From assembly GCF_042140125.1 (NCBI RefSeq), contig NZ_CP159473.1: a stretch of DNA of 64,000 nucleotides, one strand, 5' to 3'. Position numbers and translations under genes: made by a program. Source of the stretch: Rhodophyticola sp017644125. GTDB taxonomy: Bacteria > Pseudomonadota > Alphaproteobacteria > Rhodobacterales > Rhodobacteraceae. Shown here piece after piece: positions 23,632 to 31,476 of the stretch. Position 1 is the first letter of the stretch. Every line of letters starts with the position of its first letter. The notes under the pieces were generated by a model that was not told the origin of the DNA, did not search any database, and worked only from the letters and a program-made list of their open reading frames with translations.

Positions 23632-25326
23632 ATGCGCCTTGCCGCCCTGCCCCTTGTCGCCCTTCTGGGTCTCGGCCTGATCCTGCCCCTGCCTGCGGCG
23701 GCGCAGAACCAGCTGGGGCTGGCCGGGTCGTATCTGGCCGCGCGTCAGGCGGTGATCGATGGCGATCACCGGGAGGCGGCGCTCTATTTCGAACGGGCGA
23801 TGCAGCGCGACCCCGGAAATCGCGGACTGATCGGCAATGCGCTTCTGGCCCGTGCCGCGCTCGGCCAGTGGGACCGCGCGATGGAGGTGGCCGCGCGCCT
23901 GCCCGACGACGATCCGGGCCGGGAACTGGCGTGGATGGTCGAACAGGTCACGCGGGTGCGGCTCGGCAATCTGTCCGGCGCGCTTGAGGCGATCGAGGCG
24001 GGCCGCGGGGCGGGGCCCCTCATCGACGGGCTGACCGCCGGGTGGCTGCATCTGGGCGAGGGCGACATGCGCCTTGCCGAGGCCGCTTTCGAGGATATGG
24101 CCGCCGACGGCCCGCTGGCAGGACTGGCCCAGTACCATCTTGCGCTGGCCCGCGCGGCGGTGGGCGATTTCGAGGGCGCCGAGGCGATCATGTCGGGCGA
24201 AACCTACGGCCCGCAACAGGCCACCGCGCGCGGCCTGCGCGCCCATGCACAGGTTCTGGTACAGCTGGACCGGCACGAGGACGCGCTTGAGCTGCTGGAC
24301 ATGGCGATCCTGAACGCGCCGGACCCGGTGCTGATCGGGCTGCGGGATGCGATCGCGGCCGATCCGACCCGGCCCTATGATTTCCTGGTGCGCGCCGAAC
24401 AGGGCGTGGCGGAGGTGTTCTACAGCGTCGCCACCGGGCTGGGCGACGAGGGCGGCCCGACTCTGCCGCTGATCTATGCCCGCGCCGCCCATGTGATCGA
24501 TGACGGCCATTACGACGCGCTGCTGCTGGCGGCGGAGTGGCTGATGCGCGACGAGCAGGCCCATCTGGCGGCGGATGTCTATGCCGAGGTGCCGGAGGAC
24601 CATCCCGCGGCGATCGCGGCGACGCTGGGCCGTGCGGAGGCGCTCAACGCCATGGACCGGCAGGAGGAGGCGGTGGCGCTGTTGCAGGCGCTGACGGAGG
24701 ACCGGCCCGAGCTGGCCTCGGTTCAGGCGGCCCTTGGCGACATGCTGCGCCGGATGGAACGCTTCGGCGAGGCGGCGGCGGCCTATGATGCGGCGCTGGC
24801 GCAGGTCGATCAGGATCAGACCCGGTATTGGTTCCTGTTCTACGCCCGCGGCATCAGCCTGGAGCGGGAAGGCCGGTGGGACGAGGCGGAGGCCGATTTC
24901 CGCCGCGCGCTGGAGTTGAACCCGGACCAGCCGCAGGTGCTGAATTATCTGGGCTATTCGCTTGTCGAGCAGCGCCGGAACCTGGACGAGGCGCTGCAGA
25001 TGATCGAACGCGCCGTCGCCGCGGAACCGCGCAGCGGCTATATCGTGGACAGCCTTGGCTGGGTTCTCTACCGACTGGAGCGCTTCGACGAGGCGGTGGC
25101 GCCGATGGAGCGCGCGGTGGAATTGCTGCCCAACGACCCCATCGTCAACGACCATCTGGGCGATGTCTATTACATGGTCGGACGCACCCGCGAGGCCGAG
25201 TTTCAGTGGCACAGGGCCCTGTCCTTCGAGCCGACCGAGGACGATGCCGTGCGGATCCGCCGGAAGCTGGAGATCGGCCTGACCCGCGTGCTGGAAGAAG
25301 AGGCCGCCGAGAGCGAAACCCAGTGA
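23632..25326 (+). CDS. Exported tetratricopeptide-repeat protein
   Basis: 564 residues. A signal peptide (residues 1-24, ending LPAAAQ) is followed by TPR units across the whole chain. The clearest are near the C-terminus: ARGISLEREGRWDEAEADFRRAL, then LNYLGYSLVEQ, then GWVLYRLERFDEAVAPMERA, then GDVYYMVGRTREAEFQW. It is a periplasmic scaffold, similar to proteins often found before ispE in this family of bacteria. ATG 23632 follows GGGAGAGCCCG. The TGA overlaps the GTG of ispE (GTGA). Confidence 0.88.
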   Translation: MRLAALPLVALLGLGLILPLPAAAQNQLGLAGSYLAARQAVIDGDHREAALYFERAMQRDPGNRGLIGNALLARAALGQWDRAMEVAARLPDDDPGRELAWMVEQVTRVRLGNLSGALEAIEAGRGAGPLIDGLTAGWLHLGEGDMRLAEAAFEDMAADGPLAGLAQYHLALARAAVGDFEGAEAIMSGETYGPQQATARGLRAHAQVLVQLDRHEDALELLDMAILNAPDPVLIGLRDAIAADPTRPYDFLVRAEQGVAEVFYSVATGLGDEGGPTLPLIYARAAHVIDDGHYDALLLAAEWLMRDEQAHLAADVYAEVPEDHPAAIAATLGRAEALNAMDRQEEAVALLQALTEDRPELASVQAALGDMLRRMERFGEAAAAYDAALAQVDQDQTRYWFLFYARGISLEREGRWDEAEADFRRALELNPDQPQVLNYLGYSLVEQRRNLDEALQMIERAVAAEPRSGYIVDSLGWVLYRLERFDEAVAPMERAVELLPNDPIVNDHLGDVYYMVGRTREAEFQWHRALSFEPTEDDAVRIRRKLEIGLTRVLEEEAAESETQ

Positions 25327-26156
25327 CAGGCGCCAGTGCGTTCGCGCCGGCCAAGATCAACCTCGCGCTGCATGTGACGGGACGACGGGACGACGGGTAT
25401 CATCTGCTCGACAGTCTGGTGGTCTTTGCCGATATCGGCGACCGGCTGCATTTTTCCGCCGCCGACGAAGTCGAGTTGCAGGTGATGGGCCCGCGCGCGG
25501 CGGGCGTGCCGACCGGCCCCGAGAACCTCGTGCTGCGGGCGGCGGCCCTGTTCGGGCCCGGGCACGGCGCGCGGATCACCCTGGAAAAACATCTGCCGAG
25601 CGCGGCGGGGATCGGCGGCGGATCGGCGGATGCGGCGGCGGCGCTGAAAGGGCTGGCCGAATTCTGGGACCGGCCCTTGCCGAAAACCGCGGAGATCGTG
25701 GCGCTTGGCGCCGATCTGCCGGTGTGTCTGGCGGGCTGCCCGACGCGGATGCGCGGGATCGGCGAGATGTTGGAGGAGGTGCCGGCGCTGCCGGTGCTGT
25801 GGGTGGTGCTGGCGAACCCGGGTGTCGCGGTACCGACCGGCGCGGTGTTCGGCGGGCTGGACACGGTTGCGGGCCCACCCATGGACCCGCCGGACTGGAC
25901 CGATTTCGACAGCTTCACCCGATGGCTTCGCGCACAACGGAACGATCTGGAGCGCCCGGCACAGATGATCGCCCCAGGGATCGGAACGGCACGGGCGACG
26001 CTGGAGGCGCAACAGGGCTGCGCGCTGGCGCGGATGAGCGGGTCGGGCGCGACCTGTTTCGGTTTGTTCTCCGCGGAAGCCGACGCGCGACAGGCGGCGC
26101 GGGCGATCGGCGCGGAACATCCCGGGTGGTGGGTGACGGCGGCGCGGGTGCTCTAG
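25323..26156 (+). CDS. ispE: 4-diphosphocytidyl-2-C-methyl-D-erythritol kinase
   Basis: 277 residues, GHMP kinase. It phosphorylates CDP-methylerythritol in the non-mevalonate isoprenoid pathway. Motifs are PAKINLALHVTGRRDDGYH (with K10/D-type residues near the start), the ATP loop LPSAAGIGGGSADAAAAL, and the C-terminal RMSGSGATCFGLF. The start is GTG 25323, coupled to the TPR gene by GTGA; no ATG exists in frame near the N-terminus. The polyprenyl synthase at 27-28 kb uses the downstream products. Confidence 0.95.
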   Translation: MTGASAFAPAKINLALHVTGRRDDGYHLLDSLVVFADIGDRLHFSAADEVELQVMGPRAAGVPTGPENLVLRAAALFGPGHGARITLEKHLPSAAGIGGGSADAAAALKGLAEFWDRPLPKTAEIVALGADLPVCLAGCPTRMRGIGEMLEEVPALPVLWVVLANPGVAVPTGAVFGGLDTVAGPPMDPPDWTDFDSFTRWLRAQRNDLERPAQMIAPGIGTARATLEAQQGCALARMSGSGATCFGLFSAEADARQAARAIGAEHPGWWVTAARVL

Positions 26157-26163
26157 CCCTCAC

Positions 26164-26189
26164 GGTCCGGGCCCGCCAAGGCCCGGATC
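26164..26189 (+). terminator. Hairpin just after ispE
   Basis: Eight-base arms TCCGGGCC and GGCCCGGA with a six-base loop, extended by a G-U and a G-C pair, seven bases after the ispE stop. No T-run follows, so it may be a weak terminator or a 3' stabilising structure. Confidence 0.4.
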
Positions 26190-26288
26190 ATGCGCCGATA
26201 GCCGCCGCGATGGCGAGGCGATGTCTCGCCATCGACCGGAAACCTACCTACACATACGCTGTCACCGCGCGGAATCAGGATATGGCCA

Positions 26289-27029
26289 ATGGCAGATGAA
26301 ACGCAGAAGACGCTTCTCCTGACGGGCGCAAGCCGGGGGATCGGGCATGCCACCGTCAAGAAATTCGCCGATGAGGGATGGCGGGTGATCAGCTGTTCGC
26401 GGCAGCCGTTTTCAAGCGAGTGCCCATGGCCACGCGGCGAGGAGGACCATATTCAGGTAGACCTGAGCGACCCCAAGCAGACGATCACGGCCATCGAGCA
26501 GATCAAATCGCGCCTGAGCGGTGGCGTTCTGAACGCGCTGGTGAACAATGCGGGCATCTCGCCCAAGGACCCGGAGGGCGGGCGGCTGAACACGCTGGAC
26601 ACCGATCTTGCCACCTGGGGCAAGGTGTTTCACGTCAACTTCTTCGCCTCGGTCGTTCTGGCGCGCGGGCTCAAGGATGAACTGGCCGCGGGCAAGGGCG
26701 CGGTGGTGAACGTGACCTCCATCGCAGGGGCGCGCGTGCACCCCTTCGCCGGGGCCGCCTATGCGACCTCCAAGGCCGCACTTGCCGCGCTCACCCGCGA
26801 AATGGCGCATGATTTCGGGCCATTGGGTGTGCGGGTCAACGCCATCGCGCCGGGCGAGGTCGAGACCAGTATCCTGAGCGAGGGCACCGACAAGATCGTG
26901 GCAGCCCTGCCCCTGCGGCGCCTTGGCCAGCCCCGGGAAGTGGCGGAGACGATCTATTTCCTGTGTTCGGAAAACAGCTCCTACATCTCCGGCACGGAAA
27001 TCGAGGTGAACGGCGCGCAACACGTCTGA
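26289..27029 (+). CDS. Short-chain dehydrogenase/reductase
   Basis: 246 residues, classical SDR. The cofactor loop is TGASRGIGH at the N-terminus, the NNAG motif is present, the catalytic set is S (NVTSIAG), Y and K (YATSKAA), and the ending SSYISGTEIEVNGAQHV is typical. It should be an NAD(P)-dependent oxidoreductase of a hydroxy/keto substrate; the substrate is unknown. A short upstream AGGA serves ATG 26289. Confidence 0.88.
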   Translation: MADETQKTLLLTGASRGIGHATVKKFADEGWRVISCSRQPFSSECPWPRGEEDHIQVDLSDPKQTITAIEQIKSRLSGGVLNALVNNAGISPKDPEGGRLNTLDTDLATWGKVFHVNFFASVVLARGLKDELAAGKGAVVNVTSIAGARVHPFAGAAYATSKAALAALTREMAHDFGPLGVRVNAIAPGEVETSILSEGTDKIVAALPLRRLGQPREVAETIYFLCSENSSYISGTEIEVNGAQHV

Positions 27030-27069
27030 CCGGGGGCACGCGGGCGTGGCTGGTGGACCGGGCGCAGCC

Positions 27070-28071
27070 CTAGTTGACCCGCGCCACCACGTAATCGGCC
27101 AGATCGGCCAGCATGTCACGCAAGGGGTGATCGGGCATCCGGGCCATCGCGCGCCGGGCCAGACCGGCATAGCGCAACGCCTCGTCCCGCGTCTCTTCCA
27201 GCGTGCCATGGCGGCGGAGCAGCTCCATCGCCTGATCGAGATCGCCCTCCTCCTGGCGGCCGCGTTCGATGGTGCGCGTCCAGAAGGCATGTTCGGCCTC
27301 GTCCGCCCTTGCAATGGCGCGGATGACCGGCAGGGTCAGCTTCCGCTCGCGGAAATCGTCGCCGACATTCTTGCCCATATCGCCCGAGGCCCCGCCCCAG
27401 TCGAGCAGGTCGTCGACGATCTGGAAACTCATGCCGAGCGCATCGCCATAGGCGGCCAGCGCCTCGACCTGCGCGTCGGGTACGGCGGAGATGACGCCGC
27501 CGACCTCGGTCGCGGCCTCGAACAGGGCGGCGGTCTTGCCGCGAATGACCTGCGTGTAGATTGCTTCGGTCGTGGCGAGATTCTGCGCGGCGGTGAGTTG
27601 CAGCACCTCCCCCTCGGCGATGGTGGCGGCCGCGTTCGAGAGGATATCGAGCACGTTCAGAGAGCCGGTTTCGACCATCAGCTGGAAGGCGCGGGCGAAG
27701 AGGTAATCGCCCACCAGCACGCTGGATTTGTTGTCCCAGAGCAGGTGGGCCGTGGGCCGCCCGCGCCGCTGGCCGCTTTCGTCGACCACATCGTCATGCA
27801 GGAGCGTGGCGGTGTGGATGAACTCCACCGTCGCCGCCAGCTTCTGGTGCGCATCGCCCTCGTAGCCGCACATCCGCGCCGCGGCGAGCGTCATCATCGG
27901 GCGGATGCGCTTGCCGCCAGCCTCCACCAGATGGGCGGTTACCTCGGGGATGCGCGGCGCATGTTCGGATGCCATGCGGGCGCGGATCAGCCCGTTCACG
28001 GCTTCCAGATCGGCCTCCAGATAGGCGCGCAGCCGGTCATGGGGTTTGGTGTTGGTCTCATCGAGACTCAT
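27070..28071 (-). CDS. All-trans polyprenyl diphosphate synthase (ubiquinone side chain)
   Basis: 333 residues, trans-isoprenyl synthase. The first aspartate-rich motif is DDVVDES and the second is DDLLDWGG; GGKRIRPMM and the KT of IRGKTAALFEAA are also present. Long-chain (octa- to decaprenyl) product is inferred from similarity to IspB/DdsA; small residues before the first motif (ATVEFIHTATLLHDD) fit a long-chain enzyme. ATG 28071 is selected from the family N-terminus; the frame is open a further 20 codons. It diverges from the DUF2007 gene with a gap of about 45 bases. Confidence 0.92.
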   Translation of the reverse strand: MSLDETNTKPHDRLRAYLEADLEAVNGLIRARMASEHAPRIPEVTAHLVEAGGKRIRPMMTLAAARMCGYEGDAHQKLAATVEFIHTATLLHDDVVDESGQRRGRPTAHLLWDNKSSVLVGDYLFARAFQLMVETGSLNVLDILSNAAATIAEGEVLQLTAAQNLATTEAIYTQVIRGKTAALFEAATEVGGVISAVPDAQVEALAAYGDALGMSFQIVDDLLDWGGASGDMGKNVGDDFRERKLTLPVIRAIARADEAEHAFWTRTIERGRQEEGDLDQAMELLRRHGTLEETRDEALRYAGLARRAMARMPDHPLRDMLADLADYVVARVN

Positions 28072-28116
28072 CGGTCGGTCATCCCTTCTCTCGACAAGTG
28101 TGCGGCACATGCCTAA

Positions 28117-28341
28117 ATGCCGGATATGCAAGAAATTCTGCGCAGCAATGACCCGACGATCATCGCCTTTGCCTCGGCACTTCTGTCAGGGGAGGATATA
28201 GAGTTCTTCGAGATCGACGTCCATATGAGCGTTCTGGAAGGCTCCATCGGCATTTTGCCGCGCCGGCTGATGGTGCGGAGCAAGGACGCCTTCGCGGCCC
28301 GCGCGGTTCTGCGCGACAATGACCTGCACGTCTCGGACTGA
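28117..28341 (+). CDS. DUF2007-type small protein
   Basis: 74 residues, acidic. The sequence ILRSNDPTIIAFASALLSGEDIEFFEID...SVLEGSIGILPRRLMV matches the DUF2007 (putative signal-transducing) domain, which usually begins with a residue run about crossing from a transporter-like helix to a strand that detects a ligand; no function is proven. ATG 28117 or 28126 could be the start; neither has a strong ribosome site. It is followed nine bases later by the methyltransferase gene. Confidence 0.75.
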   Translation: MPDMQEILRSNDPTIIAFASALLSGEDIEFFEIDVHMSVLEGSIGILPRRLMVRSKDAFAARAVLRDNDLHVSD

Positions 28342-28350
28342 GCCCGCCCC

Positions 28351-29115
28351 GTGTTTGCCGAAGAGGATCTGACCCGGGACGCCTTTCTGGGCGGGCGCGT
28401 GCAGGCGTGGCAACCGCGCCATGGCTATCGCGCGGCGACCGATCCGGTGTTTCTGGCCGCCGCCTGCGACGCGCGGCCCGGGCAATCGGTGCTGGAGCTT
28501 GGATGCGGCGCGGGGGTGGCGGGCCTCTGCCTTGCCGCGCGGGTGCCGGGGCTGCGCATTCTGGGCGTCGAGCGGCAGGCGGCCTATGCCGATCTGGCGC
28601 GGCGGAACGGGGTGGAGGTGGTGGAGGCCGATCTGACCGATCTGCCCGATGACCTGCGCCGGCAAAGCTTCGATCATGTCATCGCGAACCCGCCCTATTA
28701 CCGCGCCGGGCACGGCACCGCGACGGACGATCCGGGCCGCGAAGCCGCGCTGCGGGAAGATACGCCGCTCGACCGGTGGATCGCGGTGGCCGGGCGGCGG
28801 CTGGCGCCGAAGGGCTGGCTGACGATGATCCAGATGACCGAGAGATTGCCCGATCTGCTGTCGGCGCTGTCGGGCGGGTTCGGGTCGGTCACCGTCCTGC
28901 CGCTGATGCCGCGGCAGGGGCGCCCGGCGGGCCGGGTCCTGCTGAAGGCGCGCAAGGCCGGGCGGGGGCCCTTCACCCTGCTGGCGCCGCTTTGCCTGCA
29001 TGACGGGGCGCGGCATGACCGCGACGGGGACAGCCATGGCGAGATCGCGCGCGCCATTCTGCGCGACGGGATGCCGGTTGTCTGGGACGGTCCGCCGAAA
29101 ACCCGCTCAATTTGA
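28351..29115 (+). CDS. TrmN6-type N6-adenine methyltransferase
   Basis: 254 residues. SAM motif I is VLELGCGAGVAGL, and the catalytic N6-adenine motif NPPYY lies near residue 113. The N-terminal TRDAFLGGRVQAWQPRHGYRAATDPVFLAA is the signature of the YfiC/TrmN6 family, which methylates A37 of tRNA-Val in E. coli; the exact tRNA target here is inferred. The start is GTG 28351 (MFAEEDLTRDAFLGG). It is in line with the DUF2007 gene. Confidence 0.88.
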   Translation: MFAEEDLTRDAFLGGRVQAWQPRHGYRAATDPVFLAAACDARPGQSVLELGCGAGVAGLCLAARVPGLRILGVERQAAYADLARRNGVEVVEADLTDLPDDLRRQSFDHVIANPPYYRAGHGTATDDPGREAALREDTPLDRWIAVAGRRLAPKGWLTMIQMTERLPDLLSALSGGFGSVTVLPLMPRQGRPAGRVLLKARKAGRGPFTLLAPLCLHDGARHDRDGDSHGEIARAILRDGMPVVWDGPPKTRSI

Positions 29116-29125
29116 GATATCCTAT

Positions 29126-29178
29126 TGCACGTGCAGCGTGACATGCAGCCCAAGCTGTGGTTGCATTGTCATATGACA
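29126..29178. promoter_or_regulatory. Two perfect palindromes upstream of the ydcH-like gene
   Basis: TGCACGTGCA at 29126-29135 and TGTCATATGACA at 29167-29178 are perfect inverted repeats in the AT-richer gap before the small YdcH-type gene. They may be regulator sites, but chance short palindromes cannot be excluded. Confidence 0.35.
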
Positions 29179-29202
29179 TACACATTGAGAGGAGGACGAC
29201 GG

Positions 29203-29367
29203 ATGTCGCTAGGCGCCCATCTTCAGGAACTGCGGAAAAAGCATGAACACCTCTCGGAACGGGTCGAACAGGCGCAACGCAGCCCCGGTATGGACGAACT
29301 TGCAATTCGGGACCTCAAAAAGCAGAAACTGCGTTTGAAGGAAGAAATCAGCCGCCTCGACAGCTGA
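29203..29367 (+). CDS. YdcH/DUF465 family small coiled-coil protein
   Basis: 54 residues, highly charged and helical: HLQELRKKHEHLSERVEQAQ then DELAIRDLKKQKLRLKEEISRL. This is the DUF465 (YdcH) pattern, a helical hairpin of unknown function common in proteobacteria. ATG 29203 follows GAGAGGAGGACGACGG, a strong site. The gene stands alone, bounded by a hairpin at 29384-29406. Confidence 0.88.
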   Translation: MSLGAHLQELRKKHEHLSERVEQAQRSPGMDELAIRDLKKQKLRLKEEISRLDS

Positions 29368-29383
29368 TCCGGACGCGAACTCC

Positions 29384-29406
29384 GGGGGCGCGAAACCAGC
29401 GCCCCC
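29384..29406 (+). terminator. Terminator-like hairpin after ydcH
   Basis: Perfect eight-base arms GGGGGCGC and GCGCCCCC with a seven-base loop GAAACCA, followed by ATTTC. It sits 16 bases after the ydcH-type stop and just before the convergent LysR stop. Confidence 0.6.
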
Positions 29407-29409
29407 ATT

Positions 29410-30360
29410 TCAGACAGAGACATCCGCCGCGGAAATGAACTCCCGCCCCTCGCGGTAGGACAGCAGGGATTGCGCCTCCGCCTCCAGCCAGGCGAGAAAC
29501 GCGGCCACCTGCGGCCTGGTTTCCGTGCCATGCGGGCAGACGAAGCGGTAATGCGCCTCGGTCGTCAGGGCGAGGGGGAAGGGCATCACAAGCCGCTCTT
29601 CGAGCAGGTCCCGTTCGCTCAGCGACACCCGGCCCAGAATCACACCGCCACCGGCGGCCGCCGCATCGATGGCGTGATCCGCCTGATTGAAATGCGCCGA
29701 AATCTCGGGCGACGCGGTCAGCCCGGCGGCGCGGAACCAGGCGGGCCAGTCAAGCGCCGGCTTCAGAAATCTGGTGTCTTCCTGATCCAGAAGCGGGGCA
29801 TGGGCCAGGCTTTCGGGGTCGGGGTACCTCTCGGCCAGAACAGGGTGCATCATCGGCGTGACCCAATCCTGGATGATCGGTTTCGAATACAGCCCGTCAT
29901 CGTTGCGCCCGCCCATTCCGAAGCGGATCGCCACATCCACATCGTCCCGGTCGAAATCCATGATCCGAAGCGTGGCGGAAAACCGCAGCTCGATCTCGGG
30001 ATGGGCCTGCACGAAGTGAAACAGCCGCGGCGCCAGCCATTTCGCGGTGAAGGCGGGGCCCGCCGTGACCGTCAGCGTGTTTTCCTCCTGCGCCCGGGTC
30101 ACATTGCGCCACGCAAGGCGCAGACCTTCGAAGCTCTGTTCGGTCCCGGCGGCAAGGGTCTTGCCCGCCGCGGTCAGCTCGACCGCGCGGTTGAGACGCC
30201 GGAAAAGCGGCGCGCCCAGATGCTCCTCCAGCGATTTGATCTGGAAGCTGAGCGCGGCGGGCGTGACGCTCAACTCCTCCGCCGCCTTGGCAAAGCTCAT
30301 GTGCCGCGCGGCGGCATCGAAGGCGCGCAAGGCCGTCAGCGGGGGGAGACGATCGGACAT
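29410..30360 (-). CDS. LysR-family transcriptional regulator (GcvA-like)
   Basis: 316 residues. The N-terminal winged helix is canonical (LTALRAFDAAARHMSFAKAAEELSVTPAALSFQIKSLE), followed by the periplasmic-binding-like effector domain. The PPLTALRAFDAAARHMSF opening is typical of the GcvA group. ATG 30360 is the family start. The divergent 39-codon gene at 30469 and a T-N11-A palindrome at 30367-30379 suggest it controls that gene and itself. Confidence 0.93.
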   Translation of the reverse strand: MSDRLPPLTALRAFDAAARHMSFAKAAEELSVTPAALSFQIKSLEEHLGAPLFRRLNRAVELTAAGKTLAAGTEQSFEGLRLAWRNVTRAQEENTLTVTAGPAFTAKWLAPRLFHFVQAHPEIELRFSATLRIMDFDRDDVDVAIRFGMGGRNDDGLYSKPIIQDWVTPMMHPVLAERYPDPESLAHAPLLDQEDTRFLKPALDWPAWFRAAGLTASPEISAHFNQADHAIDAAAAGGGVILGRVSLSERDLLEERLVMPFPLALTTEAHYRFVCPHGTETRPQVAAFLAWLEAEAQSLLSYREGREFISAADVSV

Positions 30361-30366
30361 GTCAGT

Positions 30367-30379
30367 TAAGTATAACTTA
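30367..30379. promoter_or_regulatory. LysR-type T-N11-A palindrome
   Basis: TAAGTATAACTTA: arms TAAGT and ACTTA around ATA, exactly the T-N11-A form bound by LysR regulators, seven bases from the lysR start and in the AT-rich divergent gap. Confidence 0.55.
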
Positions 30380-30468
30380 TCTGATCCGTTGAAAAGTCTC
30401 GTTTGTCGATTTTGTTTCAAGGCGTCATACAAGGGTCAAGACAACGCTCACATCAAAGGATTTGACCC

Positions 30469-30588
30469 ATGATCGAAGTTTCCATGACCGCCGAGGCCCG
30501 CCGCGCTTACAAAATCGCTCATCAGGAGCGGGCGCGGGCCGCCAAGGCCGCCCTCAACTGGCTGTTCACCTCCAGAACAGCCCGTTAG
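30469..30588 (+). CDS. 39-residue basic protein opposite LysR
   Basis: Begins MIEVSMTAEARRAYKIAHQE and continues with an Ala/Arg-rich helix ending LNWLFTSRTAR. It has a good ribosome site (AAAGGA, eight bases before ATG 30469), lies in the divergent gap of a LysR regulator, and is followed by a strong terminator at 30608-30640. These three features support a real gene despite its length. I do not recognise a family; it is an amphipathic, positively charged helix. Confidence 0.65.
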   Translation: MIEVSMTAEARRAYKIAHQERARAAKAALNWLFTSRTAR

Positions 30589-30607
30589 GCGCCCCTCGCG
30601 CCGCAAG

Positions 30608-30640
30608 AAAGGGCCGGCCCATGACGGGCCGGCCCTTTTT
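30608..30640. terminator. Intrinsic terminator between the 39-residue gene and phaB
   Basis: Ten-base arms GGGCCGGCCC repeated in inverted form around ATGAC, flanked by AAA on the left and TTTTT on the right. It works for the plus-strand small gene and, through the AAA, less well for phaB on the minus strand. Confidence 0.88.
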
Positions 30641-30667
30641 CGTTCTGCAAAAGCTGTTTCGCGCCGG

Positions 30668-31393
30668 TCAGACGAAGAATTGCGCCCCGTTGGCCGAAAT
30701 GGTCGAGCCGTTGATGAAGCCCGCATCGTCGGAGGCAAGGAACGCCACGCAGCGCGCGATTTCCTCGGGCTCGCCCAGACGGCCCGCCGGGATCTGCGGA
30801 ATGATCACCTCGTTGAGAACCTTTTCGGGGATCGCGCGGACCATTTCGGTGCCGATATAGCCGGGGCAAACCGCATTGGCGGTGATGCCGGCGCGGGCCC
30901 CCTCCTGAGCAAGGGACTTGATGATCCCGAGGTCACCGGCCTTGGTTGCGGCATAGTTCACCTGCGCGAACTGGCCTTTCTGACCGTTGATCGACGAGAT
31001 CACGATGACCCGGCCGAACTTGCGCTCCCGCATGCCGGGCCAGACCGGATGGACGGTGTTGAACACGCCGGTGAGATTGGTGTCGATGACCTCTTTCCAC
31101 TGCTGCGGGGTCATCTTGTGGAACGGCGCATCGCGGGTGATGCCCGCATTGGCGACGACGACATCGATCGGGCCGAGATCCGCCTCGACCTGTTCGATGC
31201 CCGCCTTGGAGGCGTCGTAATCGGCGACGTTCCACTTGTAGGTCTTGATCCCGGTTTCCTTGGTGAAGGCGGCGGCGGCCTCGTCATTGCCGGCATATGT
31301 GGCCGCAACCTCATAGCCGTCCGCTTTCAGTCTCTTCGAAATCGCCTCACCGATGCCACGGCTTCCGCCAGTGACCAATGCAACACGGGCCAT
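30668..31393 (-). CDS. phaB: Acetoacetyl-CoA reductase
   Basis: 241 residues, SDR. It reduces acetoacetyl-CoA with NADPH to (R)-3-hydroxybutyryl-CoA, for polyhydroxybutyrate and the ethylmalonyl-CoA pathway. Cofactor loop TGGSRGIGE, NAGIT, catalytic S (ISSINGQKGQ), Y and K (NYAATKAG) and the PhaB hallmarks QVNYAATKAGDLG and VCPGYIGTEMV are visible. ATG 31393 is favoured over ATG 31399, because AGGAGG is too near the latter. phaA lies directly upstream, separated by a hairpin. Confidence 0.95.
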   Translation of the reverse strand: MARVALVTGGSRGIGEAISKRLKADGYEVAATYAGNDEAAAAFTKETGIKTYKWNVADYDASKAGIEQVEADLGPIDVVVANAGITRDAPFHKMTPQQWKEVIDTNLTGVFNTVHPVWPGMRERKFGRVIVISSINGQKGQFAQVNYAATKAGDLGIIKSLAQEGARAGITANAVCPGYIGTEMVRAIPEKVLNEVIIPQIPAGRLGEPEEIARCVAFLASDDAGFINGSTISANGAQFFV

Positions 31394-31442
31394 ACCCATC
31401 TCCTCCTTAAGCTTCCCTTGAAATATTGTTAGGCGGTCGCGG

Positions 31443-31471
31443 AAGGCGGCGCAACGATATTACGCCGCCTT
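31443..31471. other. Intercistronic hairpin between phaA and phaB
   Basis: Nine-base arms AAGGCGGCG and CGCCGCCTT around an 11-base AT-rich loop, directly after the phaA stop. On the minus strand (direction of transcription) only TT follows, so it is more likely a 3' stabiliser or attenuator between phaA and phaB than a full terminator. Confidence 0.6.
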
Positions 31472-31476
31472 TTCGC

